A DNA stretch of 51,951 nucleotides from Oscillospiraceae bacterium (GTDB lineage Bacteria; Bacillota; Clostridia; Saccharofermentanales; Saccharofermentanaceae): positions 1-51,951 of the forward strand of contig CACYMP010000015.1 of the NCBI GenBank assembly GCA_902775565.1, read 5' to 3'. The first letter of the stretch is position 1; every line of letters begins with the position of its first letter. The notes under the pieces were generated by a model. The model was not told the DNA's origin. It was given only the letters and a program-made list of their open reading frames with translations, and did not search any database. Position numbers and translations under genes: made by a program. Of this stretch, positions 31,200 to 40,229 are shown piece after piece.

Positions 31200-33580
31200 T
31201 GAGCTTTGATCCCCAGCATGTCTGTTACGGATGCTTTAAGGAAAAGGAACCCGGAACGGTCTGTCCGAAATGCGGATTCAACGAGAATTCCGAAAGACCT
31301 TATCTTGCAGTACCGATCGGAACGATCCTTGACGGCAGATATCTTATCGGTAAAGTGCTCGGAGTCGGCGGCTTCGGCATAACCTATCTGGGTTACGATC
31401 TTACTCTCGACTACAAGGTGGCCGTAAAGGAATACATGCCTTCCGGTTATGCCACGAGAGCTGAGGACAAGTATACTCTTACGGTTACGAGCTCCTCCCA
31501 GCAGCAGGCATATGACGAGGGTCTGGACAAGTTCCTTAGCGAAGCGCGTACGCTTGCAAAGTTCCATAACACACCCAATGTCGTCTCGGTACAGGATTTC
31601 TTCAAAGAGAACAATACGGCATATTTCGTAATGGAATATGTTGACGGTGAAAGCCTTAAGGACTATCTGGACAAGAACGGCGGAAGGATCTCCTATCAGG
31701 CTGCTATCAACATCCTGATGCCTATCATGAAGGCTCTTTCGAAGGTTCATGCACAGGGACTTATCCACAGGGATATCAGCCCGGACAACATTTCGATCAC
31801 ATCTACGGGCGAGCCCAAGCTCCTTGATTTCGGTGCGGCCCGTTCCGCGTACGGAGAGAACAAGAGCGTATCGGTCATCTTGAAGCACGGTCTTGCTCCG
31901 ATCGAGCAGTATTCCAACCACGGCAACATGGGTCCCTGGACCGATGTTTATGCCATGGGTGCGTCGCTCTACCGCAGCATCACGGGTATACTTCCTCCCG
32001 AATCGATCGAGCGTATCCATGCCGATTCCATCAGGACACCGTCTTCGATGGGTATTACCATTCCTCCGTATGCCGAGATGGCTCTCATGAAGGCACTTGC
32101 GGTTAATCCGGAGAACCGTTTCTCGAATATCGAACAGTTTATGGGCGCGCTTAACGGAAATACTTCATATGCAAGTGCTCCTGCAGCTGCACCCGTACAG
32201 GCACCCGCTGCTCCTGTTATGGTCCCTGTTGCTCCTACAGCTCCTGTACAGACAGTCTATTCTGCTCCCCAGAACGCTGCTCCGGTAACAGGTTACAATG
32301 CACCTACGACCTCGACTGCTTATAACTATACGGCAAATCAGCCTGCGGCAACTTCAGGTGCTCCGAAGAAGAAACTCAGCAAGGGCGCGCTTATAGGCAT
32401 CATTGTCGGTTCTGTCGCACTTGTGCTGACGGTAGTAGGAACCATCACTGCTATCGCAATCGCCAATAACACCGGATCAAATCCGAGGCATACAACGACC
32501 GAGACTACTGAAGAGCCGGGCGGCGGTCATTTCGGAAGCAAGCAGACGACTGAGACCAACATTACGACTGAAACTGAAACAGAAACTGAAACAAGCGAGA
32601 CTGACACCCCGATCAACACTACAGAGGGCACGATGAATTCTTCGGTCTCCGGAGCCAACGATTATAACGGCGGTACGGTAACCAATCTCGGAAGCATCAA
32701 TGCCTCCATATGGATCCCTGACGGTTACAAGAAGAATGATAAGGGTTTCTATTCGTCTGCAAACGGAGGCTTCTCCGTAAACTTCGCGGAGATCGTCAAG
32801 GATGTTCCTGTTTACGGCATAGAAGATGTTATCAGCAACAAAGCGTTCTTTGCCGAGCATTACCTGGGCAAGTCCGTTACCGAGACATATTCAGGAAACT
32901 ATACGCTTCCCAGTGGCAAGACGGGTTACGAGATCGACGGTGAATACAGCGGAGCTAAATTCATTCTTCTGGCTGTTCCTTGCCACAATCCCGGTTCTAA
33001 AGCCGGCTGCTATTTCATCAGTTCCTGGTACAAGACGAGCGAAGCGGGCAGCCAGGTGATCAAGGCGATAAAGAGCTTTGAATCAACCGGTGATGTTGAG
33101 ACAAGACTCAATGTTTTCTATCAGGATCTTGCGTCAAATCCTTCTGCCGGAACCCCTGACGTCAGGCTGAAGTTCCTGTTCGAACCCAGCTTCTCATACG
33201 GATTCTTAAAGCAGGGAGATACGGCTTCGATCGTAAACAACAAGAACGTTACCAACAAGTCTATGGTCATCTACGCCAGCGTATCTTCGGTCAAGACCGA
33301 AACGCAGGTCAGAAATGACAGCAAGGCTAAATTCGAAGAAGATTTCAAGGCTAACAAAGCTACATTGAAGTCAACAAAGACATCGACCGTTACTTATAAC
33401 AATATCAAGTGGACTATTGATACACATGACTTCGGCAACTTCGAGGCTCAGACCATCGCTGCGGTCTATCCGAACGGAATGATCGTCTGCATCCGCGCGA
33501 AGTATGTTATATCGTCAAGGTCTAAGGTAAACAGCTATATCAAGGATCTTGAGAGATCCATAAGGCTTGAAAACGCATAA
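31199..33580 (+). CDS. Transmembrane Ser/Thr protein kinase with zinc ribbon and novel outer domain
   Basis: 793 aa. A Cys4 ribbon opens the protein (C9, C12, C22, C25). The kinase domain (about 47-320) has GVGGFG, the ATP-binding Lys in VAVKE (K77), Glu in the alpha-C helix, HRDISPDN (D192, N197) and LDFGAAR (D210). The loop has Ser where most Ser/Thr kinases have Lys (HRDxKPxN). An Ala/Pro linker leads to one TM at about 396-420. The outer part is a Thr/Glu-rich stalk and about 330 residues with two beta-rich units; there are no PASTA repeats, so the ligand is not obviously peptidoglycan. It ends the operon; a terminator follows at 33621. Confidence 0.92.
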   Translation: MSFDPQHVCYGCFKEKEPGTVCPKCGFNENSERPYLAVPIGTILDGRYLIGKVLGVGGFGITYLGYDLTLDYKVAVKEYMPSGYATRAEDKYTLTVTSSSQQQAYDEGLDKFLSEARTLAKFHNTPNVVSVQDFFKENNTAYFVMEYVDGESLKDYLDKNGGRISYQAAINILMPIMKALSKVHAQGLIHRDISPDNISITSTGEPKLLDFGAARSAYGENKSVSVILKHGLAPIEQYSNHGNMGPWTDVYAMGASLYRSITGILPPESIERIHADSIRTPSSMGITIPPYAEMALMKALAVNPENRFSNIEQFMGALNGNTSYASAPAAAPVQAPAAPVMVPVAPTAPVQTVYSAPQNAAPVTGYNAPTTSTAYNYTANQPAATSGAPKKKLSKGALIGIIVGSVALVLTVVGTITAIAIANNTGSNPRHTTTETTEEPGGGHFGSKQTTETNITTETETETETSETDTPINTTEGTMNSSVSGANDYNGGTVTNLGSINASIWIPDGYKKNDKGFYSSANGGFSVNFAEIVKDVPVYGIEDVISNKAFFAEHYLGKSVTETYSGNYTLPSGKTGYEIDGEYSGAKFILLAVPCHNPGSKAGCYFISSWYKTSEAGSQVIKAIKSFESTGDVETRLNVFYQDLASNPSAGTPDVRLKFLFEPSFSYGFLKQGDTASIVNNKNVTNKSMVIYASVSSVKTETQVRNDSKAKFEEDFKANKATLKSTKTSTVTYNNIKWTIDTHDFGNFEAQTIAAVYPNGMIVCIRAKYVISSRSKVNSYIKDLERSIRLENA

Positions 33581-33620
33581 GTAAGCCGCATCTAATCTGA
33601 TAGCAATATTTGAATAGTAT

Positions 33621-33658
33621 AAGCCCGGAGAAATGATAGTTTCCCGGGCTTGTTTCAT
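33621..33658 (+). terminator. Terminator of the kinase operon
   Basis: AAGCCCGG (33621-33628) and CCGGGCTT (33644-33651), extended inward by AGAAA/TTTC, then GTTTCATTT. It lies 40 bp after the kinase stop. Confidence 0.8.
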
Positions 33659-33717
33659 TTGGTAAGACACAATGAAATAAAGGCGCTTTTAGGCAAATCT
33701 GAAGTGCGCCGGACGGG

Positions 33718-33774
33718 GTGTCAAAAATTCGCAACAATTGTATAATTTTTCCATTTTGTCGAAATACGGACAAA
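33718..33774 (+). promoter_or_regulatory. Promoter and downstream operator of the pentose operon
   Basis: GTGTCA (33718-33723), 17 bp, perfect TATAAT (33741-33746). Directly downstream is the dyad TTTGTC-N8-GACAAA (33755-33760, 33769-33774), which would overlap positions about +2 to +22 of the transcript, a usual place for a repressor of sugar genes. A leader of about 80 AT-rich bases leads to the start at 33858. Confidence 0.6.
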
Positions 33775-33857
33775 GATTACTGCATTTTTAGCGATACAAA
33801 CTTGAGGTGTTTGCCTATAAGATGTTAAGAGTAATTTTATATTTTTCGGAGGTATTT

Positions 33858-35321
33858 ATGCTGTTTATCGGTATTGATCTCGGCACTTCCTCGGTCAAGC
33901 TGTTGCTTATGAAGAGCGGCGGTGAGATCCTTCGCACAGTTACGGAGGAATATCCCGTCTATTTCCCGCAGAGCGGATGGTCAGAGCAGGACCCTGAGGA
34001 ATGGTTCAACGGAACCATGAAGGGAATCGCAAAGCTTCTCGACGGTTTTGACGGCAAGGAAGTCGGAGGAATCTCTTTCGGCGGACAGATGCACGGTCTC
34101 ACACCCCTCGATAAGGACGGCAATGTCATCAGACGCGCTATCCTTTGGAATGACGGAAGGTCAGAGGAGGAGTCACAGTATCTGAACAACGTTATCGGAA
34201 AGAAGAACCTTTCAGCATATACCGGTAACATCTCCTTTGCTGGCTTCACAGCTCCGAAGGTCCTCTGGATGAAGAAGAACGAGCCTGAGAACTTTGCAAA
34301 GATCGACAAGATCCTCCTTCCGAAGGATTATCTTGCATACCGTTTGAGCGGTGTTTTCGCAACAGACGTATCTGATGCTTCCGGCACGCTCTATTTCGAC
34401 TGTGCAAACAGAAAGTGGTCTGACAAGATGCTCGAGATCCTCGGTATCACAGAAGCTCAGCTCCCTAAGGTATATGAGAGCTATGAGGCTATCGGCAAGA
34501 TCCTTCCCGAGATCGCAGACAAGCTCGGCATCAATCCTGACTGCCTTATCGTAGCAGGCGCAGGCGACAACGCTGCAGCTGCTGTCGGAACAGGCACTGT
34601 CGGCAACGGCGGATGCAACATCTCTCTCGGAACGAGCGGAACGATCTTCATCGCATCTTCCAACTTCAAGAACGATGAGGACAACTCTCTGCATGCTTTC
34701 GATCACGCAGACGGCGGCTATCACCTTATGGGCTGCATGCTCAGCGCTGCAAGCTGCAACAAGTGGTGGATGGAAGACATCATCGGCACAAAGGATTTCG
34801 CTGCAGAGCAGACGGGAATCACGACATTGGGCGAGAACAATATCTTCTTCCTTCCTTATCTCATGGGTGAGAGATCTCCTCTCAATAACCCTGAATGCCG
34901 CGCTATGTTTATCGGCATGTCCATGGATACAAAGCGTGAGGAAATGACACAGGCAGTCTTAGAGGGCGTTGCTTTCGCGCTCAGGGATTCTTTCGAGTGC
35001 GCTAAGAAGATGGGTCTTGATATCAAGAGTTCCAACATCTGCGGCGGTGGTGCTAAATCTCCTCTGTGGCGCAAGATCGTTGCAAATGTATTGGGCATCG
35101 AGCTTACGAGAACCCAGAACGACGAAGGTCCGGCACTGGGCGGCGCTATCCTCGCGGCAGTTGCATGCGGCGAATACAAGAATGTTGAAGAAGCATGCAA
35201 GGCTATCGTTACCACACACGTAGCAGAGACACCGGATCCCGAGCTCACTGCTAAGTATGAGGCTAAGTATCAGAAATTCAGTAAACTTTATCCTATGTGT
35301 AAGGAGGCAGGATTATGGTAA
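33858..35321 (+). CDS. xylB: Xylulokinase (FGGY family)
   Basis: 487 aa, usual length. It phosphorylates D-xylulose to xylulose 5-phosphate. The first FGGY domain shows IGIDLGTSSVKLLL (phosphate loop), SGWSEQDPEEW and the xylulokinase-specific GGQMHGLTPLD with ILWNDGRS. The second domain shows SLGTSGTIF and the adenosine-binding ICGGGAKSPLWRKIVANVLG. GGAGG at 33848-33852 selects ATG 33858. It overlaps the DUF4867 gene by seven bases and heads the pentose operon, whose product goes to the transketolase halves encoded downstream. Confidence 0.94.
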   Translation: MLFIGIDLGTSSVKLLLMKSGGEILRTVTEEYPVYFPQSGWSEQDPEEWFNGTMKGIAKLLDGFDGKEVGGISFGGQMHGLTPLDKDGNVIRRAILWNDGRSEEESQYLNNVIGKKNLSAYTGNISFAGFTAPKVLWMKKNEPENFAKIDKILLPKDYLAYRLSGVFATDVSDASGTLYFDCANRKWSDKMLEILGITEAQLPKVYESYEAIGKILPEIADKLGINPDCLIVAGAGDNAAAAVGTGTVGNGGCNISLGTSGTIFIASSNFKNDEDNSLHAFDHADGGYHLMGCMLSAASCNKWWMEDIIGTKDFAAEQTGITTLGENNIFFLPYLMGERSPLNNPECRAMFIGMSMDTKREEMTQAVLEGVAFALRDSFECAKKMGLDIKSSNICGGGAKSPLWRKIVANVLGIELTRTQNDEGPALGGAILAAVACGEYKNVEEACKAIVTTHVAETPDPELTAKYEAKYQKFSKLYPMCKEAGLW

Positions 35322-35980
35322 TTTTCGAATCACATTCCGAGCGCTTCCGCAAATACGGACGCGTAGTCAGCAACATTGACTTCACACCCGTTATCGAAGC
35401 GCTCGAGAAGATCAACATCCCGGACGGCTGCGTCGAGTACAAGCCTTCCGTAAAGGAGCTTGAGGAAGCTTCCGCAAAGGTCGATCTCACAAGACTTTTC
35501 GGTGGCGAGCTCGCACTTGAGACAGGTTACTGCGCAGGTCAGAACCAGCTTCTTAACGCTGTTGAGTATCACAGATCTTCTGAGATCAACATCTGCGCTA
35601 CTGACTGCATCCTGCTCCTCGGTTCTCTTCAGGACGTAACCGATGATTTCCACTATGACACATCCAAGATAGAGGCATTCCATATCCGCAAGGGTACAGC
35701 TGTTGAGCTCTATGCGACAACGCTTCACTATGCACCCTGCGGCATCGAAGGATCCAAGTTCATGGTAGGCGTAGTTCTTCCTGCAGGAACAAACTACGAC
35801 TTAGAGCAGGATCACATCGACTGTCTTGCTGATTCCGACAGCGAAGATAAGCTCCTTACAGCAAAGAACAAGTGGCTTATCGCTCATCCGGATGCACCCG
35901 GCGAAGCCGGACATTTCCCGGGTCTTATCGGAGCAAACATTGAAGTAGATATTAAAAAAATACAACTGGAAGAAATCTGA
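35315..35980 (+). CDS. DUF4867-family protein, 221 aa
   Basis: The sequence matches my memory of the DUF4867 family, which occurs in sugar operons of Clostridia beside isomerase and kinase genes. It is cytosolic and all beta/alpha, with a probable cupin-like core (EAFHIRKGTAVELYATTLHYAPC, VGVVLPAGTNYD) near residues 118-172; the His residues of that core could bind a metal. It may act as sugar mutarotase or epimerase, but this is unproven. AAGGAGG at 35301-35307 precedes ATG 35315, which lies inside the end of the xylulokinase gene. Confidence 0.8.
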   Translation: MVIFESHSERFRKYGRVVSNIDFTPVIEALEKINIPDGCVEYKPSVKELEEASAKVDLTRLFGGELALETGYCAGQNQLLNAVEYHRSSEINICATDCILLLGSLQDVTDDFHYDTSKIEAFHIRKGTAVELYATTLHYAPCGIEGSKFMVGVVLPAGTNYDLEQDHIDCLADSDSEDKLLTAKNKWLIAHPDAPGEAGHFPGLIGANIEVDIKKIQLEEI

Positions 35981-36034
35981 TTCAGAGTAAACATTTAAGT
36001 AGACAATAAAAAAACAATTGGAGGAAATCTATTT

Positions 36035-37531
36035 ATGTCAAAGAAACTGTTTAATGCACCTGACGTTAAGCTCGCTATCGTAGCTGTCAGCCGTGACTGC
36101 TTCCCGGAGTCCCTTTCCGTTAACAGAAGAAAGGCTCTCGTTGAGGCTTACACAAAGAAGTATGGCGCTGATGATATCTATGAGTGCCCTATCTGCATCG
36201 TTGAGTCTGAGATCCATATGCAGCAGGCATTGGCAGACATCAAGGCTGCCGGCTGCAACGCTCTTTGCGTTTACCTCGGCAACTTCGGACCTGAGATCTC
36301 CGAGACAATGCTCGCTCAGCAGTGGGACGGCCCCGTTATGTTCTGCGCAGCTGCAGAAGAGTCACAGAATGACCTGGTCGGCGGCAGAGGCGATGCTTAC
36401 TGCGGTATGCTCAATGCTTCCTACAACCTCAAGATCCGCGGCGTAAAGGCTTACATTCCTGAGTATCCTGTCGGAAACGCTGAAGAGTGCGCTGACATGA
36501 TCAATGAGTTCATCCCCGTAGCTCGTGCACTCGACGCTATGAAGAACCTCAAGATCATCTCTTTCGGACCCCGTCCGCAGAACTTCTTCGCATGCAACGC
36601 TCCCATCGAGCCTCTCTACAGAATGGGCGTTGAGATCGAAGAGAACTCTGAGCTCGACCTTTTCGAGGCCTTCAAGAATCATGAAGGCGACGAGAGGATC
36701 CCTGCAAAGGTTGCAGAGATGGAAGCAGAGCTTGGCGCAGGCAACAAGAAGCCTGAGATCCTTGAGAAGCTTGCTCAGTATGAGCTCACACTCCTTGACT
36801 GGGTTGAGAAGCATAAGGGTTCTAAGAAGTATGTTGCAATCGCAGGAAAGTGCTGGCCTGCATTCCAGACACAGTTCAAGTTCGTTCCCTGCTATGTCAA
36901 CAGCCGTCTGACAGGTATGGGTATCCCTGTATCCTGCGAAGTTGATATCTACGGATGCCTTTCCGAATACCTCGGATATGTCATCTCCGAAGACATCGTT
37001 ACTCTCCTCGACATCAACAACTCCGTACCTCACGACATGTATGACGAGTCCATCAAGGGCAAGTTCGACTACAAGTTCACAGATACATTCATGGGCTTCC
37101 ACTGCGGTAACACATGCTCTAAGAAGCTTGCTTTCTGCGAGATGAAGAACCAGATGATCATGGCTCGTGCTCTCCCTGTCGAGGTTACAAACGGAACACT
37201 CGAGGGCGACATCGTTCCGGGCGACATCACATTCTACAGACTGCAGTCCACATCCGACGGCCAGATCAGAGCTTATGTTGCAGAGGGTGAGGTTCTCCCT
37301 GTTGCTACTAAGTCCTTCGGCGGCACCGGCGTTTTCGCTATCAAGGAGATGGGCAGATTCTACAGATACTTCCTTATCGAGAAGAACTTCCCTCATCACG
37401 GTGCAGTTGCATTCGGTCACTATGGAAAGGCTCTCTACAACCTCTTCACATACCTCGGAATCTGCCCTTGCGACATCGGCTACAACAAGCCCGCTGGCGA
37501 CAGATACCCGACAGAAAATCCGTTTAACTGA
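36035..37531 (+). CDS. L-fucose/L-arabinose isomerase-family protein, 498 aa
   Basis: A FucI/AraA-superfamily protein: an N-terminal Rossmann-like half (VKLAIVAVSRDCFPESL; ALCVYLGNFGPEISE) and a C-terminal half with EVDIYGCLSEYLGYVIS, MGFHCGNTCSKKL and HHGAVAFGHYGKALYN, which would hold the Mn-binding acidic residues and His. The family converts aldoses to ketoses. Beside a xylulokinase it would be expected to make D-xylulose, or a ketopentose that the kinase accepts, rather than fuculose. No xylA-type isomerase is present. Ribosome site GGAGG lies 11 bases before ATG 36035. Confidence 0.85.
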   Translation: MSKKLFNAPDVKLAIVAVSRDCFPESLSVNRRKALVEAYTKKYGADDIYECPICIVESEIHMQQALADIKAAGCNALCVYLGNFGPEISETMLAQQWDGPVMFCAAAEESQNDLVGGRGDAYCGMLNASYNLKIRGVKAYIPEYPVGNAEECADMINEFIPVARALDAMKNLKIISFGPRPQNFFACNAPIEPLYRMGVEIEENSELDLFEAFKNHEGDERIPAKVAEMEAELGAGNKKPEILEKLAQYELTLLDWVEKHKGSKKYVAIAGKCWPAFQTQFKFVPCYVNSRLTGMGIPVSCEVDIYGCLSEYLGYVISEDIVTLLDINNSVPHDMYDESIKGKFDYKFTDTFMGFHCGNTCSKKLAFCEMKNQMIMARALPVEVTNGTLEGDIVPGDITFYRLQSTSDGQIRAYVAEGEVLPVATKSFGGTGVFAIKEMGRFYRYFLIEKNFPHHGAVAFGHYGKALYNLFTYLGICPCDIGYNKPAGDRYPTENPFN

Positions 37532-37543
37532 TACAGGTTGGAT

Positions 37544-37587
37544 ATGTATGGCGGGGCTTGATCTACGGGTCAAGCCCTTCCGTATGT
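37544..37587 (+). other. Intercistronic mRNA hairpin between isomerase and transketolase genes
   Basis: GGGCTTGA (37554-37561) pairs with TCAAGCCC (37570-37577), and weaker G-U-rich pairing extends outward. No T run follows, so it is not a terminator. It may shield the 3' end of the xylulokinase-isomerase part of the mRNA. Confidence 0.5.
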
Positions 37588-37628
37588 AAAAGACTTTCAG
37601 ATAAATCTAAAAGAAAAAGGTATTCAAA

Positions 37629-38468
37629 ATGACTAACAAAGAACTCAAGATCACAGCGACAAAAGTCCGCAAGGGAATCGTTGAAGCAGTTCACAGCGCA
37701 AAGTCTGGACATCCGGGCGGATCACTGTCTGCTGCCGATATGTTCACTTATCTTTATTTCGAGGAAATGAATATCGACCCCAAGGATCCCAAGAAGGCTG
37801 ACAGAGACAGATTCGTTCTCTCAAAGGGTCACACGGCTCCCGGTCTTTATTCCACACTCGCAAACAGAGGTTATTTCCCCGTTGAAGACCTCAAGACTCT
37901 CCGTAAGCTCGGTTCTTATCTCCAGGGCCACCCCTGCATGACTGAGACTCCCGGCGTTGACATGAGCACAGGCTCACTCGGCCAGGGCGTGTCAACTGCA
38001 GTCGGTATGGCTCTCGCAGCAAAGCTGAACGGCGATTCTTACAGAGTCTATGCTCTTACCGGTGACGGTGAGATCCAGGAAGGACAGATCTGGGAAGCAT
38101 TCATGTTTGCAGGCGCAAAGAAGATCGATAACCTCACAGTTATCATCGATAACAACGGACTTCAGATCGACGGTAAGATCGATGACGTTTGCTCACCTTA
38201 TCCGATCGACAAGAAGCTCGAAGCATTTAACTTCAACGTTATCTGCATCGACGGTCACGATTTCGATCAGATCAGAGACGCTTTCGCAAAGGCAAAAGAG
38301 TGCAAGGGAATGCCTACGGCGATCATCATGAAGACAACCAAGGGCAAGGGCGTTTCCTACATGGAGAATCAGGCTGGATGGCACGGCAAGGCTCCGAACG
38401 ACGAGGAGTATGCACAGGCTATGAAAGAGCTTGATGAGCAATTAGCAAAATACGAAGCAGAGGTATGA
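37629..38468 (+). CDS. Transketolase, N-terminal (TPP-binding) subunit
   Basis: 279 aa, the first half of a split transketolase as usual in Clostridia. It contains HSAKSGHPGGSLSAADM (about 21-37), LSKGHTAPGLY, STGSLGQGVSTAVGMALAAKL and the TPP diphosphate motif GDGEIQEGQIWEAFMFA, ending with NNG for Mg binding. With the next gene it moves two-carbon units between pentose and triose/hexose phosphates. It overlaps the next gene by four bases (ATGA). Confidence 0.95.
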   Translation: MTNKELKITATKVRKGIVEAVHSAKSGHPGGSLSAADMFTYLYFEEMNIDPKDPKKADRDRFVLSKGHTAPGLYSTLANRGYFPVEDLKTLRKLGSYLQGHPCMTETPGVDMSTGSLGQGVSTAVGMALAAKLNGDSYRVYALTGDGEIQEGQIWEAFMFAGAKKIDNLTVIIDNNGLQIDGKIDDVCSPYPIDKKLEAFNFNVICIDGHDFDQIRDAFAKAKECKGMPTAIIMKTTKGKGVSYMENQAGWHGKAPNDEEYAQAMKELDEQLAKYEAEV

Positions 38469-39409
38469 TCATGGGAGATATAGTAAAAATCGCTACACGT
38501 GAAAGTTACGGTAACGCACTTGTAGAACTCGGTAAAAAGAACCCCGACGTTGTAGTTCTTGATGCCGATCTCGCAGGCGCAACAAAGACTTCCACATTCA
38601 AGAAGGCATTCCCGGATCGTCATATCGACTGCGGAATCGCTGAAGCAAACATGACAGGCATCGCTGCAGGTCTTTCCACATGCGGCAAGATCCCTTTCGT
38701 TTCTTCATTTGCAATGTTCGCTGCAGGCAGAAACTTTGAGCAGGTAAGAAACTCCATCGGTTATCCTCATCTCAACGTTAAGATCGGCGCTACACATGCC
38801 GGCATTACAGTAGGTGAAGACGGTGCTTCCCACCAGTGCTTGGAGGACGTTGCTCTTATGAGAACGATCCCCGGAATGACAGTCATCGTTCCTTCCGATG
38901 ATATCGAGGCAAAGGCTGCGGTCATGGCGGCTGCCGAGACAGAGGGACCTTTCTATATGAGATTCGGAAGAGCTGCAGTACCGGTAATCAACGACAGACC
39001 TGACTACAAGTTCGAAGTCGGCAAAGCTGTTGTTATCAAGGACGGCACAGACATGGTCATCTTCGCCAACGGCGTCTGCGTAGCAGAAGCAATGGGCGCT
39101 GCAGAGAAGCTTGCAGCTGACGGCATCAGTGCTGCAGTTGTAAACGTTCATACAGTCAAGCCTATCGACAAGGATACTATCCTTGAGTTCGCAAAGAAGA
39201 CCAACAGAGTATTTACTGTTGAGGAGCACTCCGTTATCGGAGGCCTTGGAAGTGCAGTATGCGATGTTCTTTCTGAGAACTATCCCGTTAAGGTCAAGAA
39301 GATCGGCGTTTATGACAGATTCGGAAAGAGCGGCCCTGCAGGAGCGCTCATGAAGGAATTCCAGCTTGACGCTGAGGGAATCTACAATCAGATCAAAGCT
39401 GCCCTTTAA
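38465..39409 (+). CDS. Transketolase, C-terminal subunit
   Basis: 314 aa, the pyrimidine-binding and C-terminal domains of transketolase. It shows DADLAGATKTSTFKKAFPDR, DCGIAEANMTGIAAGLS with the Glu that activates TPP, TIGVGEDGASHQ-like THAGITVGEDGASHQCLED, and the C-terminal VFTVEEHSVIGGLGSAV. A second in-frame ATG two codons on is possible. It completes the pathway from pentose to xylulose 5-phosphate to glycolytic intermediates begun by the isomerase and kinase genes. Confidence 0.95.
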   Translation: MIMGDIVKIATRESYGNALVELGKKNPDVVVLDADLAGATKTSTFKKAFPDRHIDCGIAEANMTGIAAGLSTCGKIPFVSSFAMFAAGRNFEQVRNSIGYPHLNVKIGATHAGITVGEDGASHQCLEDVALMRTIPGMTVIVPSDDIEAKAAVMAAAETEGPFYMRFGRAAVPVINDRPDYKFEVGKAVVIKDGTDMVIFANGVCVAEAMGAAEKLAADGISAAVVNVHTVKPIDKDTILEFAKKTNRVFTVEEHSVIGGLGSAVCDVLSENYPVKVKKIGVYDRFGKSGPAGALMKEFQLDAEGIYNQIKAAL

Positions 39410-39430
39410 TTAAATAAATACAATAATAGT

Positions 39431-39468
39431 AAAGAGGCTGTCCCAGAGATTGAGACAGCCTCTTTTTA
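39431..39468 (+). terminator. Terminator of the pentose operon
   Basis: AAAGAGGCTGTC (39431-39442) pairs with GACAGCCTCTTT (39454-39465), followed by T-rich sequence. It lies before the convergent YesL-like gene. Confidence 0.93.
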
Positions 39469-39486
39469 TGTGTTAGGTCATGAATT

Positions 39487-40134
39487 TTACAAGCCGGTAT
39501 TTTCCTCATCGGAAGTGATGACTGCTCCGTGTTTTTCGAAGATCCTTTTCAGGAAGAAAGAGAACAGGAGTGCTACTATTCCGAAGCCCATGAATATAAG
39601 GATACTGAATGTGATGATCATTTCGAAATGCCATGCGGCTGCGACGCCTGCCGTGACTACAGCGAAAAGAATTGTGGTAGGGAGGTTGGTGATCGCAAGG
39701 AGCAGTGAATTCTTGATAGTCTGCTTGACGGTCTCATCAAACCAGGCGATAAGAGGGAAGGCGTAAGATGCCGATGCAAATATCGCGAAAAGGAAGAAGA
39801 ATGCAGGGTACATGGACCACTGGTATTGCTGGGGAAGCATGGTCCTTACCATATAGATCTCAAATCCGAAGAAAGCTGCAAGTATGCAGTAGACTATCCA
39901 GAACACGGTGGATCTGATGAAGTTCTCCTTGTAGCAGCTGAAGAAATCCCTGAAAACAGAGGGGTTCTCGCCTGCAGCGATCTTGATGGTTATCTTATAC
40001 GTAGCCGTAAGTGAAGCGCCGATGGTAAAGACCGGAATGCAGCCGATAATGAAACAGATATTTACGAGAATAAGGTTGCATAAAGCCGTAAGTATCTTCA
40101 TCGGGATACTTCTTTTATCAAAAAATGAAGCCAT
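39487..40134 (-). CDS. YesL/DUF624-family membrane protein, 215 aa
   Basis: About six TM helices. The N-terminal signature LVNICFIIGCIPVFTIGAS, the segment RDFFSCYKENFIRSTVFW and FDETVKQTIKNSLLLAITNLP are typical of the YesL (DUF624) family. These proteins usually lie next to carbohydrate ABC transporters with MalF/MalG-type permeases, as here, but their role is unknown. GGAGGC lies before ATG 40134. It is transcribed divergently from the binding-protein gene, with a shared control region. Confidence 0.9.
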   Translation of the reverse strand: MASFFDKRSIPMKILTALCNLILVNICFIIGCIPVFTIGASLTATYKITIKIAAGENPSVFRDFFSCYKENFIRSTVFWIVYCILAAFFGFEIYMVRTMLPQQYQWSMYPAFFFLFAIFASASYAFPLIAWFDETVKQTIKNSLLLAITNLPTTILFAVVTAGVAAAWHFEMIITFSILIFMGFGIVALLFSFFLKRIFEKHGAVITSDEENTGL

Positions 40135-40182
40135 GCTTTGCCTCCAAATATATACGTGGATTAAAGGATAAATCAGAATGAC

Positions 40183-40191
40183 ATTATAACA
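40183..40191 (-). promoter_or_regulatory. Extended -10 promoter for the YesL-like gene
   Basis: On the minus strand TG, one base, then perfect TATAAT (40183-40188). The -35 region is weak. The leader is about 42 bases. Confidence 0.5.
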
Positions 40192-40229
40192 AAGAAATAC
40201 ATATATAGAAATGTTACAACCGTTACTTT

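Noticed and set aside
35981..36034. Promoter between DUF4867 and isomerase genes
   Set aside because: The 54-bp gap is A-rich with only a ribosome site; no -35/-10 pair was found, so the genes are treated as one operon.
36362..37573. Minus-strand frame of 403 codons opposite the isomerase gene
   Set aside because: A long antisense shadow caused by strong codon bias; the plus strand has family motifs, a ribosome site and operon context.
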